64,000 nucleotides of DNA from Chelatococcus reniformis (lineage in GTDB: Bacteria; Pseudomonadota; Alphaproteobacteria; Rhizobiales; Beijerinckiaceae), in assembly GCF_014640075.1 (NCBI RefSeq), contig NZ_BMGG01000012.1, forward strand, positions 127,270-191,269. The letters run 5' to 3'. A program made the translations under genes and the position numbers. A model generated the notes under the pieces. The model did no database searches and was not told where the DNA came from. It saw only the letters and a list, made by a program, of their open reading frames with translations. Positions 1-8,582 of this stretch are shown here, one piece after another. Position 1 is the stretch's first letter. The number at the start of each line of letters is the position of its first letter.

Positions 1-421
1 TCGCCATCATCAGCAGGAAGATGATGACGCCCAGGATCCACAGCACCTCGCGCGGCGCCTTGTAGGATCCGTAGTAGAGGCCGCGGAAGATGTGGATGTA
101 GACGGCGATGAAGAACATCGAGGCGCCGTTGGCGTGCATGTAGCGCAGCAGCCAGCCGAAGTTCACGTCGCGCATGATCGCCTCGACCGAGGCGAAAGCC
201 AGCTTGGCGTTCGGCGTGTAATGCATCGCCAGCACGACGCCGGTGACGATCTGCACCACTAGCATCATCATGAGGATGGCGCCGAAGGTCCAGAAATAGT
301 TCAGATTGCGCGGCACCGGGAAGGCGATGAACGAGGAGTGCATGAGCCCGCCGATGGGCAGGCGGGACTCGAGCCACCTGGCGATGCCGCTCTTCGGAAC
401 GTAGGTCGAATGGCCTTCCAT
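1..421 (-). CDS. petB: Cytochrome b of the bc1 complex, N-terminal part (cut by window edge)
   Basis: Membrane subunit of the ubiquinol:cytochrome c oxidoreductase (complex III), carrying the two b hemes and the quinone sites. About 140 N-terminal residues are present; the gene continues off the left edge. The translation begins [12 protein letters not shown] and contains the family's opening segments: a first transmembrane helix ending in a [14 protein letters not shown] stretch, then [15 protein letters not shown] and a [13 protein letters not shown] stretch, with the heme-ligand histidines of helix B. ATG at 421 is the natural start and lies 37 bases after the petA stop, so petA-petB(-petC) is an operon transcribed leftward. 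The identification is secure from these motifs. Confidence 0.97.
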   Translation of the reverse strand, partial: MEGHSTYVPKSGIARWLESRLPIGGLMHSSFIAFPVPRNLNYFWTFGAILMMMLVVQIVTGVVLAMHYTPNAKLAFASVEAIMRDVNFGWLLRYMHANGASMFFIAVYIHIFRGLYYGSYKAPREVLWILGVIIFLLMMA

Positions 422-458
422 GATGGTCGCCTGTCTCTATAGAGGAACTGGTTTCGCC

Positions 459-989
459 TCAGCCGATGGTGATCTTCGTATCGGAGACGAACTTGTAGGG
501 CGGGACGGGCAAGTTGGTGGGCGCGGGCCCCTGGCGGATGCGGCCCGACGTGTCGAACACCGAGCCATGGCACGGGCACAGCCAGCCCTCGTAATGCCCC
601 TGGTGGCCGAGCGGCACGCAGCCCAGGTGCGTGCAGTTGCCATAGACCACGAGCCACTGCGCGTGGCCCTCCTTGACGCGGGCCGAATCGGGCTGCGGAT
701 CAGGCAATGTGTTGACGTCGACCTTCTCGGCCGACGCGATCTCGTCCTTGGTGCGGTGGCGGACGAAGATCAGCTTGCCGCGCCAGAACAGCTTGACGAT
801 GGCGCCCTCGGTCACCGGCGCCAGGTCGAAGTCGACCGGCGCGCCCGCGGCGATGGTGGCCGCGTCGGGCTGCATCTGGCTGATGAATGGCCAGGCGACA
901 GCCGCGACGCCGACGGCCCCCACGGCCCCGGTCGCAATGTAGAGGAAGTCGCGCCGCGTCGGCTCGGCGGCAGTGATGGTATCGGCCAA
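459..989 (-). CDS. petA: Ubiquinol-cytochrome c reductase iron-sulfur (Rieske) subunit
   Basis: The Rieske [2Fe-2S] subunit of the bc1 complex (176 aa), passing electrons from ubiquinol to cytochrome c1 on the periplasmic side. Residues 12-17 (RRDFLY) plus the hydrophobic helix 18-37 form a Tat-type signal anchor, normal for this protein. The two cluster-binding loops are intact: CTHLGC at 119-124 and CPCHGS at 138-143, each supplying one Cys and one His ligand and the structural disulfide cysteine. Length matches the short alphaproteobacterial form. First gene of the pet operon, so the promoter should lie in the 565-base gap upstream. Confidence 0.98.
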   Translation of the reverse strand: MADTITAAEPTRRDFLYIATGAVGAVGVAAVAWPFISQMQPDAATIAAGAPVDFDLAPVTEGAIVKLFWRGKLIFVRHRTKDEIASAEKVDVNTLPDPQPDSARVKEGHAQWLVVYGNCTHLGCVPLGHQGHYEGWLCPCHGSVFDTSGRIRQGPAPTNLPVPPYKFVSDTKITIG

Positions 990-1554
990 GTCAGGCTCCT
1001 ACGTGAATGACGTCGCCCCCGCGACCTTCGCTTCAAGGCCGGCGGCTGGCGCACGCGCGCGGCGCCAAGCCGGACAAAAGACGCACGTCGCACGAAACAC
1101 GCACGCCGGAACTCCGCAATGCGACCGTCGGTCGCCTAGACCCGTTCAAAAACCCCAGCGCTTCTGCCGCTCGCAGAACCGGTTGGCGTTGTTGCCGAAT
1201 CCTGTCCGCGGCCGAACGGCCCAAATTTGCTGCCCTGGGTCGCACCGAAGCGCTGCCCGGGACCGCGCCGGCGCCGCGGTCGCTGTTTGGCATGCTTCAA
1301 AAGAGGTGTCCATACTGTGGCGGAGGCCCGCCGCGCCCATGCAATCAGCCTTGCGCCATGCGGGCGACGACCCCCCGTCAGGCCCGATCCGCCGGGCGCG
1401 CGACAGCCGCCACGGCCGGAGTTGAGCCGGCCATCCATCGAGTCAGCGCGCGCCGGCCCGGCGGGGAAAGAGCCCGGATGGGCTGCGCGCGTGGTGTGAG
1501 GGCAGGGTCAAGCCGGCCCGGACGCAACGGACGCCCGCCTCTCGCAGCGCTAGC
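990..1554. other. Intergenic gap upstream of petA
   Basis: A 565-base stretch between petA and an ABC exporter gene, both on the minus strand. The reading frames crossing it are GC-driven and show no family resemblance, no RBS and no conserved start. It must hold the petAB promoter, but I see no convincing -35/-10 pair. A partial copy of the GGCCATCCATC palindrome family occurs near 1427-1441. Confidence 0.5.
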
Positions 1555-3426
1555 CTACGCCGGGGTGGGGGCCGGCCGCCGGTCGCTCTCGCCGATGAAG
1601 CCGCCGGACTGGCGCTGCCATAGCCGCGCGTAGAGCCCGCCCGCGGCGACGAGCCCGGCGTGGGTGCCCTGCTCGACGACACGGCCACGGTCCATGACGA
1701 TCAGGCGGTCCATCGCCGCGATGGTCGACAGGCGGTGAGCGACGGCGATCACCGTCTTGCCCGCCATCAGCCGATCGAGCTGGCGCTGGATGGCCGCCTC
1801 CGCCTCGCTGTCGAGGGCCGAGGTGGCCTCGTCGAGGATGAGGATCGGAGCGTCCTTGAGCAGCACCCGCGCGATGGCGATGCGCTGGCGCTGGCCGCCC
1901 GACAGCTTGACGCCGCGCTCGCCGACGTGGCTGTCGAGCCCACGCCGGCCGCGGTGATCCTCGAGCTCGGCGATGAACGGCGAGGCTTCGGCCGAGGCGG
2001 CGGCCGCGATGATCTCGTCGTCCGGGGCATCCGGCCGGCCATAGCCGATGTTGTCGCGGATCGAGCGGTGCAGCAGCGAGGTGTCCTGCGTGACGACGGC
2101 GATCTGCTGGCGCAGGCTGTCCTGGGTGACGCCTGCGATGTCCTGGCCGTCCACCAGGATGCGTCCGGCCTCCACGTCGTAGAGCCGCAGCAGCAGGCTG
2201 ATCAGGGTCGACTTGCCGGCGCCGCTCGGGCCGACGAGGCCCACCCGTTCGCCCGGCGCCACGACAAGGTCGAGCCGGTCGATGGCGCCGCGACTGCGGC
2301 CATAGTGGAAGCTCACATCCTCGAAGCTGATCTCGCCCCGGCGCACGACGAGCGGCTTGGCACCCGGGCGATCCACCAGCTGGTGCGGCTTGGCGATGGT
2401 CTGCATGCTCTCCTGCACGACGCCGACGTTGTCGAACAGGCCGCGCAGCACCTGCATGAACCAGTTGGACATTTCGCCGACGCGCAGCACCAGGGCCAGC
2501 GCGGCGGCGATGGCGCCGGCGGTGATCGCCTCGCCCGTCCACAGCCAGAGCGCGACGCCGGCCGTGGCCAGCAGCAGCAGCGTGTTCATGACGCTCAGGA
2601 TGGTGGCGACGTCGGTGAACAGGCGCATGCTGCGCTGGTAGGCCTCGGTGTGGCTCGCCATGGCGTCACGGACGGCCGACCGCTCCGCGTCGGCACGCGC
2701 GAACAGCTTGACCGTGAGGATGTTGGTGTAGCTGTCGACGATGCGGCCGATGAGCCACGAGCGGCGCTCGGAGACGGCAAGCGAGCGCTCCTGCGCCTGC
2801 GGCACGAAGTAGCGCATCAAGACGCCGTAGGCGATGATCCAGATGATCATCGGCAGGGCGAGCCAGGGACTCACCGAGGTGAAGGCGGCGAGCGCCACCA
2901 GCACGTAGACGACGACGAAGACGATCATGTCGAGGACTTCGGTCGCCGCCTCGCGCAGTGCCGGCCCGGCCTGGGTGACACGGTTGGCGAGGCGGCCGGC
3001 GAAGTCGCCCTGGAAGTACGACAGCGCGTGGCCGAGGGTGTAGAGGTGCGTCTGCCAGCGGATGCGGTTGGTCAGCGACGACACGATCACCTGGTTGACC
3101 AGCATCTCGCTCACCACGTGGCTGAGCGGCCGCAGCACCAGGAGCGTGAGCGCGCCGCCGGCGATGAGCCAGCCGTGGTCGGCCAGCAGCGTCTGCGGCG
3201 TGCTGCGGGTCAGGAGGTCGATGAAGCGGCCGACCAGCAGCAGCAGCGAGGCCTCGACGACGGCGACGATCAGCGAGGTGACGAAGACGAGCGCCAGCCA
3301 GCCCTTGACCGGACCGAGGTAGAAGCGGGTGAAGCCGGCGAGCGTGTCGGGGGGCGTGCGGCGGTCGTCGAAGGGGGCGAAGACGTCGACGCGTCGCTCG
3401 AGCCACCCATAGATCCTGGAGAACAT
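1555..3426 (-). CDS. ABC transporter, fused permease and ATPase (MsbA-type exporter half)
   Basis: A 623-aa half-transporter expected to form homodimers in the inner membrane and export a hydrophobic substrate using ATP. The N-terminal 340 residues hold about six transmembrane helices (from about residue 40 to 330) with the characteristic FQGDFAGRLANRV coupling region. The nucleotide-binding domain follows: Walker A GPSGAGKST at 399-407, signature LSGGQ at 508-512, Walker B ILILDE at 528-533, then a VIAVAHRLSTI switch-histidine segment. All ATPase motifs are intact. It lies alone between the pet operon and divergent trmL. The substrate (lipid, drug, peptide) cannot be told from sequence. Confidence 0.9.
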   Translation of the reverse strand: MFSRIYGWLERRVDVFAPFDDRRTPPDTLAGFTRFYLGPVKGWLALVFVTSLIVAVVEASLLLLVGRFIDLLTRSTPQTLLADHGWLIAGGALTLLVLRPLSHVVSEMLVNQVIVSSLTNRIRWQTHLYTLGHALSYFQGDFAGRLANRVTQAGPALREAATEVLDMIVFVVVYVLVALAAFTSVSPWLALPMIIWIIAYGVLMRYFVPQAQERSLAVSERRSWLIGRIVDSYTNILTVKLFARADAERSAVRDAMASHTEAYQRSMRLFTDVATILSVMNTLLLLATAGVALWLWTGEAITAGAIAAALALVLRVGEMSNWFMQVLRGLFDNVGVVQESMQTIAKPHQLVDRPGAKPLVVRRGEISFEDVSFHYGRSRGAIDRLDLVVAPGERVGLVGPSGAGKSTLISLLLRLYDVEAGRILVDGQDIAGVTQDSLRQQIAVVTQDTSLLHRSIRDNIGYGRPDAPDDEIIAAAASAEASPFIAELEDHRGRRGLDSHVGERGVKLSGGQRQRIAIARVLLKDAPILILDEATSALDSEAEAAIQRQLDRLMAGKTVIAVAHRLSTIAAMDRLIVMDRGRVVEQGTHAGLVAAGGLYARLWQRQSGGFIGESDRRPAPTPA

Positions 3427-3631
3427 GACCCGCTTCCTGATCGCTCGCCCGGCCGCGGAACGGCTGATCTGCCCGTCACCGCCCCGCGATGACGCGCGGC
3501 GTACCGGCGTGAGATTGAGGCGCGGGGCCTTAAGCGCCGCTTCTGGCTGAAGTAAGGCCGGACGGCGGGGTTTGCGCCTGGAGCGCGCGCCCTGCGATGC
3601 GGCAGGCGCCCCGTTGCGCTAAGGAGGCACC

Positions 3632-4120
3632 ATGCGCCTCGCCCTCTACCAGCCCGACATTCCTCAGAACACCGGCACCATCGTGCGGCTCGGCGCCTGC
3701 CTTGCCGTGCCGGTCGCCATCATCGAGCCGGCCGGCTTTCCGGTGACCGACCGGAACTTCCGCCGCGCCGGCATGGACTACCTCGACCGCATCGCCGTCG
3801 AGCGGCATGCCTCCTGGCGCACCTTCGCCGACGACCTGGCAGCCCGTGGAAGCCGCCTGGTGCTGGCCACCACGCGCGCCGAGCTCCGCTATACGGACTT
3901 CGCGTTTGCCGCGACAGACACTATCCTGCTCGGACGGGAGAGCGCGGGCGTGCCGGACGAGGTGCATGCCGCAGCCGACGCGCGCCTCGCCATCCCGCTG
4001 GCGCCCGGGCTGCGTTCGCTCAATGTCGCCGTGGCGGCCGCCATGCTGCTCGGCGAGGCCCTCCGGCAGACCGGCCGATGGCCGGAGGCGAGCCCGATCG
4101 GGCGCGTTTCGCGCGGGTAG
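3632..4120 (+). CDS. trmL: tRNA (cytidine(34)-2'-O)-methyltransferase
   Basis: SpoU-family (SPOUT fold) methyltransferase of 162 aa that 2'-O-methylates the wobble base of tRNA-Leu isoacceptors using S-adenosylmethionine. The short length with no extra RNA-binding domain is diagnostic of TrmL rather than TrmH. Signature segments are the opening LYQPDIPQNTG, the LGRESAGVP loop and the C-terminal IPLAPGLRSLNVAVAAA knot region that binds SAM. An ideal RBS (AAGGAGG, five bases before ATG) fixes the start. It is followed by hemF on the same strand, and trmL-hemF next to petABC is an arrangement familiar in Rhizobiales. Confidence 0.95.
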   Translation: MRLALYQPDIPQNTGTIVRLGACLAVPVAIIEPAGFPVTDRNFRRAGMDYLDRIAVERHASWRTFADDLAARGSRLVLATTRAELRYTDFAFAATDTILLGRESAGVPDEVHAAADARLAIPLAPGLRSLNVAVAAAMLLGEALRQTGRWPEASPIGRVSRG

Positions 4121-4163
4121 AGGCGCCCGGTCGGAGAGAAGCGTTTCCGGATTCAACAACTTG

Positions 4164-4208
4164 GAGCATTTCTATCCCATGCGATGAGTCCATCGGATCG
4201 AGATGCTC
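4164..4208. repeat. Palindromic intergenic repeat, family B copy 1
   Basis: An imperfect palindrome bounded by GAGCAT and ATGCTC with the core GATGAGTCCATC, lying between trmL and hemF. A second, better-preserved copy is at 44140-44187. Such short palindromes are typical dispersed elements of alphaproteobacterial genomes. Its right arm includes an ATG at 4203 that is in frame with hemF but is probably not a start codon. Confidence 0.65.
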
Positions 4209-4235
4209 TCGTGCCGCAATCGAAGGATCGATGCC

Positions 4236-5159
4236 GTGACCGACACCGCCGTGGATCCGGACGACAGGCTGGAGCACCACAAGGGGACCGCCAGCGCCTG
4301 GTTCGCCACCCTCCAGCAGCGCATCTGCGCGGCGCTCGAGGCAATCGAGGACGAGGCGTCCGGCCCGTTCGCGCCCGATATGGAGCCGGCCCGCCGAAGT
4401 GCCCCGGGCCGCTTCGAGCGTACGCCGTGGGCGCGCACCGACCATACCGGCACGCCGGGGGGCGGCGGCGTGATGGCCATGCTGCGCGGCCGGGTGTTCG
4501 AGAAGGCCGGCGTGCATGTCTCGACCGTGCATGGCACCTTCGCGCCCGAATTCCGCGATCAGATTCCGGGCACCGAGGCGGACGCGCGGTTCTGGGCTGC
4601 GGGCCTGTCGCTGATCGCGCACCCCTGGCACCCGCAGGTGCCGACCGTCCACATCAACACGCGCTTCGTCGTGACCTCGAAGCCCTGGTTCGGCGGCGGC
4701 GCCGACCTGACGCCCATGCTCGACGCCCGCCGCAGCCAGGACGACCCGGACAGCCGCCTCTTCCATGGGGCCATGAAGGCGGTGTGCGACGCCCACCGTC
4801 CCGCCGACTACGAGCGCTTCAAGAGCTGGTGTGACGAGTATTTCTTCCTCAAGCACCGGGGCGAGGCGCGCGGCATCGGCGGCATCTTCTACGACTACGT
4901 CTGGCGCGACGATTTCGCCGCCGATTTCGCCTTCACCCGCGCCGTCGGGGAGGCGTTCCTCGACGTCTACCCGCGCATCGTGCGCGGCAATGCCGGCAAG
5001 CCCTGGCGAGAGGAGGAGCGGGCCGAGCAGCAGGTCCGTCGCGGACGCTACGTCGAGTTCAACCTGCTCTACGACCGCGGCACCATCTTCGGCCTGAAGA
5101 CCGGGGGCAACGTCGCCTCGATCCTGTCGTCCATGCCGCCCACGGTGCGCTGGCCCTGA
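4236..5159 (+). CDS. hemF: Oxygen-dependent coproporphyrinogen III oxidase
   Basis: Heme pathway enzyme (307 aa from this start) that oxidatively decarboxylates two propionates of coproporphyrinogen III to give protoporphyrinogen IX, using O2. Family blocks are intact: [74 protein letters not shown] and [19 protein letters not shown] chose GTG 4236 because AAGGA lies eight bases upstream; the in-frame ATG at 4203 falls inside the arm of a palindromic repeat and lacks an RBS, although it would add only 11 residues. Cytoplasmic. An anaerobic alternative (HemN) is not in the window. Confidence 0.95.
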   Translation: MTDTAVDPDDRLEHHKGTASAWFATLQQRICAALEAIEDEASGPFAPDMEPARRSAPGRFERTPWARTDHTGTPGGGGVMAMLRGRVFEKAGVHVSTVHGTFAPEFRDQIPGTEADARFWAAGLSLIAHPWHPQVPTVHINTRFVVTSKPWFGGGADLTPMLDARRSQDDPDSRLFHGAMKAVCDAHRPADYERFKSWCDEYFFLKHRGEARGIGGIFYDYVWRDDFAADFAFTRAVGEAFLDVYPRIVRGNAGKPWREEERAEQQVRRGRYVEFNLLYDRGTIFGLKTGGNVASILSSMPPTVRWP

Positions 5160-5308
5160 TCCCTGCACCACCGCGATCGCTCAGCCGGCTAGCCGTCAGT
5201 TCTTCATAGGCGACAACTAGACAGGAGGCGCGAGGGCGGCCGTGCGACAGCGAACGGCTCCCCTGTTCGGCCGGAGCGCAGGCGCCGGCAGCAACCGAGG
5301 AGAATCTC

Positions 5309-5524
5309 ATGAGCTTCCAGGTCGGCGATGTCGTCATGCTGAAATCGGGCGGGCCGGCGCTCACCGTGGCCGAGGTCGCCGAGGCCGGCGTCACCTGCGT
5401 CTGGTACGCGGACAGCGACGACAACTTCCGCTCCACCGTTCTTGCAGCGGCTTGCCTCGTCGCCTTCGACGACGAAGACGACGAGGATGAGGACGACGAG
5501 GCGGGGGAGGACGATTCGGACTGA
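5309..5524 (+). CDS. YodC-like small protein (DUF2158) with acidic tail
   Basis: A 71-aa protein. The first 50 residues (MSFQVGDVVMLKSGGPALTV onward, with a CVWYADSDDNFRS stretch) match the small YodC/DUF2158 family, a compact beta-barrel-like domain of unknown function. The last 20 residues are almost all Asp/Glu, an unusual tail for this family, which normally ends soon after the barrel. A clear RBS (GAGGAGAA, six bases before ATG) supports translation. It stands alone between hemF and a binding-protein gene. The molecular role is not known. Confidence 0.8.
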   Translation: MSFQVGDVVMLKSGGPALTVAEVAEAGVTCVWYADSDDNFRSTVLAAACLVAFDDEDDEDEDDEAGEDDSD

Positions 5525-5811
5525 ACCGGGACGCCCTCGCGGGCAACCCGCAGCCGCCAGGCGCCGCGGTGCGCTGGCGGGCAGCCTCCGGCGTGGGCCC
5601 GGGGGCAAGGAGCGCGGCATCACCACGGCAGCGCCGCGCTCGCGCCGTCGAGCCTACTTCGACCCGATGCCTCGCTGCCGCAGGCGACGCCGGGTGTCCT
5701 TCCCGCGCCACTACGTCTTTTATGACCGCTCGGTCAGTCATTGTCCGAATGGACTGGCCCTCGGCCGTATAGTAGGACCGTCGGAACGAGACCTACGAAC
5801 GGGGGGAGCCC

Positions 5812-7029
5812 ATGCGCGCGTTCATCCGGCAATCGATGCTGCGGTCGGCCATGGTGGGCGCCGCAATGGCGGCGGCCCTCGTCGCCGCGCGTGCGGCGGA
5901 CGATACGGTGAAGCTCGGCGTGCTGAACGACCGGTCCGGGCCGTATGCGGACGCCAGCGGCCAGGGCTCGGTGATCATGGCCGAGCTCGCCGTCGCCGAC
6001 TTCGGTGGCAAGGCCCTGGGCAAACCGATCGAGATCGTCGCCGGCGACCATCAGAACAAGACCGACGTCGGCGCCTCGATCGCCAGCAAATGGCTCGATA
6101 CGGAGGGTGTCGACGTCATCCTCGACGTGCCCAATTCCGCCGTCCTGCTGGCGCTTCAGGAGTTGGTCCGCAACAAGGCGGGACTGCTGATGGCGTCGGG
6201 CGGCGGCGCCTCGACCTTCTCGGGCAAGTTCTGCTCGCCCTACGGCTTCCAATGGAGCTACGACACCTACGCGCTCGCCAACGGCGCTGGCCGCGCGCTG
6301 GCCCGGCAGGGGCTCAAGTCCTGGTACTTGCTGCAGGTCGACTACGCCTTCGGCGAGGCCATGGCTGGTGATCTGGACAAGGTCGTGGGGGCCGCCGGCG
6401 GGCAGATCATCGGCCGCGTCAAGACGCCGCTCAACACCGCGGACTTCTCCTCGTTCCTGCTGCAGGCCCAAGGCTCGAAGGCGCAGGTCGTCGCCCTGCT
6501 CAACGCCGGCAACGACACCATCAACTCGGTCAAGCAGGCCAACGAGTTCGGTCTGCCGCAGGGCGGTCAGCGGCTGTTCGGAGTGATCTTCTTCGAACTC
6601 GACGCCAAGGCCGTCGGGCTGAAGAACGCCCAGGGCCTGACCACGACGAGCCCCTTCTATTGGGCCCAGAGCCCCGAAGCGGAGGCGGTGTCGCGGCGCT
6701 TCATGGCCAAGACCGGCAAGGCCCCCACATGGGTGCAGATCGGCGTCTATTCGGCCGCGCTGCAATATCTCAAGGCGGTGGCGGCCGCCGGCACCACGGA
6801 GCGCGACGCCGTCGCCGCCAAGCTGCGCGAGCTGCCGGTCGACGATGCCTTCGTCAAGGGCGGCAAGGTGCGCGCCGATGGCCGCATGGAGCACGACATG
6901 CTGCTGACCGAGGTGAAGTCGCCGGCCGACTCCAAGTCCGAATGGGACGTGTTCAAGGTGCTCGAGGTCATCCCCGGCAAGGACGCGGTGCGGCCGCTCG
7001 ACGGCTCCTGCCCGCTGGTCAAGGGCTGA
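5812..7029 (+). CDS. Branched-chain amino acid-type ABC transporter substrate-binding protein (orphan)
   Basis: Periplasmic type I binding protein of the LivK/HAAT family (405 aa). Residues 1-30 form a cleavable signal peptide; the mature part opens with VKLGVLNDRSGPYADASGQG, the usual ligand-cleft start, and contains PLNTADFSSFLLQAQ. It is clearly paralogous to the LivK-like protein at 47232-48494, which has DFSSFLLQAQ in the same place. No permease or ATPase adjoins it, so it may feed the livGFHM importer encoded 43 kb away, or act as a sensor. RBS GGGGGGAG precedes the ATG. Ligand unknown: despite the name, members bind amino acids, amides, urea or aromatic acids. Confidence 0.92.
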   Translation: MRAFIRQSMLRSAMVGAAMAAALVAARAADDTVKLGVLNDRSGPYADASGQGSVIMAELAVADFGGKALGKPIEIVAGDHQNKTDVGASIASKWLDTEGVDVILDVPNSAVLLALQELVRNKAGLLMASGGGASTFSGKFCSPYGFQWSYDTYALANGAGRALARQGLKSWYLLQVDYAFGEAMAGDLDKVVGAAGGQIIGRVKTPLNTADFSSFLLQAQGSKAQVVALLNAGNDTINSVKQANEFGLPQGGQRLFGVIFFELDAKAVGLKNAQGLTTTSPFYWAQSPEAEAVSRRFMAKTGKAPTWVQIGVYSAALQYLKAVAAAGTTERDAVAAKLRELPVDDAFVKGGKVRADGRMEHDMLLTEVKSPADSKSEWDVFKVLEVIPGKDAVRPLDGSCPLVKG

Positions 7030-7038
7030 CGGCGGACC

Positions 7039-7557
7039 TCAGGTGAGCGGCTCGATGCCGTTTGCATCGAGCCGGGCCAGCGCTTCGCGCACCGTCAGAC
7101 GCTCGCCGCCGCCACCCGATATAATGTGCTCCGGTGCAATCTCGGCCAGCGGCAACAGCACGAAGGCGCGCTCGGCCAGGCGTGGATGCGGCAGCACCAG
7201 CGCCGCCGTGGCGCGACGCGCCCCTTCGTAGTCCAAGACATCGATGTCGATGAGGCGCGGCCCCCAGCGCCGGGCCTCCGGGGCATTGCGGTCGCGGCCG
7301 AGCGCCCGCTCCGCCGCCAGGCAGGCGTCGAGCAGCTGCTCGGGCGTGAGGGTGGTGTCGACCGCGATGCAGGCGTTGGCGAAGGCCGGCTGGTCGGCAT
7401 CGCCCCACGGCGGCGTGCGGTAGTCGGCCGAACGCGCCACGACGGCAAGGCCGGGCACCGCCGCGAGCGCCTCAGCCGCCGCCGCAAGCATGGCGCGGCT
7501 GTCGCCCAGGTTGCTGCCGAGACCGAGATAGGCCCTACGATACTTGAACTCGACCAC
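7039..7557 (-). CDS. folK: 2-amino-4-hydroxy-6-hydroxymethyldihydropteridine pyrophosphokinase
   Basis: Transfers pyrophosphate from ATP to the hydroxymethyl of the dihydropterin, giving the substrate of FolP in folate synthesis (172 aa, cytoplasmic). Diagnostic motifs are LGLGSNLGD near the N-terminus, the RSADYRTPPWG pterin loop, the RWGPRLIDIDVL segment with the metal-binding aspartates, and LPHPRLAERAFVLLPLAEI. It starts three bases after the folP stop, so the two are co-transcribed. folB (dihydroneopterin aldolase), often found between these two genes in relatives, is absent here. Confidence 0.97.
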   Translation of the reverse strand: MVEFKYRRAYLGLGSNLGDSRAMLAAAAEALAAVPGLAVVARSADYRTPPWGDADQPAFANACIAVDTTLTPEQLLDACLAAERALGRDRNAPEARRWGPRLIDIDVLDYEGARRATAALVLPHPRLAERAFVLLPLAEIAPEHIISGGGGERLTVREALARLDANGIEPLT

Positions 7558-7560
7558 CCC

Positions 7561-8436
7561 TTACGCTCCCGGGGCCCGGGCCAGCGCCCCTTCGGGATCG
7601 AGGATGCCGGCGACGACGCGCAGCGCGTCGACATGGGCCGCGACGTCGTGCACGCGGATGATGTCGGCTCCCAGGCTCAGCGCCACCGCATGGCTGGCGA
7701 TGGTGGCGGCGAGGCGTTGCTCCACCGGCCTCCCGGTGAGCACGCCGAGCGTGGACTTGCGCGAGGCGCCGACCAGCACCGGGTAACCAAAAGCCTTGAG
7801 TTCGGGCAGGCGGCGGATGGCCTCGAGGTTCTGCGCCCGCGACTTGCCGAAGCCGAAGCCGATGTCGAGCACGATATGGCGATCGGGGATCCCGGCCGCG
7901 CGAGCGATGGCGATCGACACATCGAAGAAGCGGCGGAACTCGGCGATGACATCGAGCGTGGGATCCGCGCTCTCGCGGTTGTGCATGATGATGACGGGTG
8001 CCCCGTGGGCGGCCGCCACGTGCGCGATTTCGGGCTCCCGCTGGAGGCCCCAGATGTCGTTGACGATGGCCGCCCCGGCCTCGAGCGCCGCGCGCGCGGT
8101 AGCGGCCTTGTAGGTGTCGATGGAGATCGGCAGCGCCGCGGCCTCGCCGTCCCGCCGCAGCGCGGCGATGACCGGCACGACACGTGCCCGCTCCTCCTCG
8201 GCCGAAACGGGCGCATGCCCCGGCCGGGTCGATTCGCCGCCGACGTCGAGGACGTCGGCGCCCTCCGCCGCGAGCAGCCGCGCCTGCGCCACGGCGCGGG
8301 CGGCATCATCGAAGCGGCCGCCGTCGGAGAACGAATCCGGTGTCACATTGAGCACGCCCATGATCAGCGGCCGCCGGCCCAGATCGGCGAGCGGATCGGC
8401 GGCGGTCGGCGGAGCTTTGGCGGCGGCGTGGGTCAT
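7561..8436 (-). CDS. folP: Dihydropteroate synthase
   Basis: Condenses dihydropterin pyrophosphate with p-aminobenzoate to give dihydropteroate (291 aa), the target of sulfonamides. The TIM-barrel motifs are intact: IMGVLNVTPDSFSDGG (pterin and pyrophosphate binding), DVGGESTRPG, IVNDIWGL, and VLVGASRKSTLGVLTG. Note VGGESTRPG rather than the commoner IGGESTRPG, a minor change. First gene of folP-folK; a copy of the GGCCGGG palindrome family lies just upstream. Confidence 0.97.
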   Translation of the reverse strand: MTHAAAKAPPTAADPLADLGRRPLIMGVLNVTPDSFSDGGRFDDAARAVAQARLLAAEGADVLDVGGESTRPGHAPVSAEEERARVVPVIAALRRDGEAAALPISIDTYKAATARAALEAGAAIVNDIWGLQREPEIAHVAAAHGAPVIIMHNRESADPTLDVIAEFRRFFDVSIAIARAAGIPDRHIVLDIGFGFGKSRAQNLEAIRRLPELKAFGYPVLVGASRKSTLGVLTGRPVEQRLAATIASHAVALSLGADIIRVHDVAAHVDALRVVAGILDPEGALARAPGA

Positions 8437-8454
8437 GACACCTGTGCTTCACGC

Positions 8455-8570
8455 GTCATGGCCGGGCGCGACCCGGCCAACCATCGAAGCAAACGGCACC
8501 AGCCCGCAGGGGGCCGGCCTAAGCTGTGTCATCAGGCGGATGCATGGTCTGGTCAAGCCCGGCCGAGACG
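8455..8570. repeat. Two copies of the GGATGGNCGGGNCAAGCCCGGCC palindrome family (REP-like, family C)
   Basis: Inverted-repeat units at about 8455-8486 (CATGGCCGGGCGCGACCCGG) and 8538-8570 (GATGCATGGTCTGGTCAAGC) fill the 146-base gap between folP and the VOC gene. Related copies occur at about 10929-11028, 59121-59155 and 62172-62207. They look like short dispersed palindromes rather than genes. Confidence 0.65.
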
Positions 8571-8582
8571 CCCCGCCGGGCT

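Noticed and set aside
1293..1340. CPYCGG-containing frame (MLQKRCPYCGGG) as a zinc-ribbon protein
   Set aside because: The similarity stops after ten residues, and the rest is Arg/Ala/Pro-rich noise without RBS.
1660..3492. A 610-codon plus-strand frame opposite the ABC exporter
   Set aside because: Low-complexity Asp/His/Arg sequence typical of the reverse of coding DNA; no RBS and no similarity.
4203..4235. ATG 4203 as hemF start
   Set aside because: It is part of the arm of a dispersed palindrome and has no RBS; GTG 4236 has AAGGA at eight bases.
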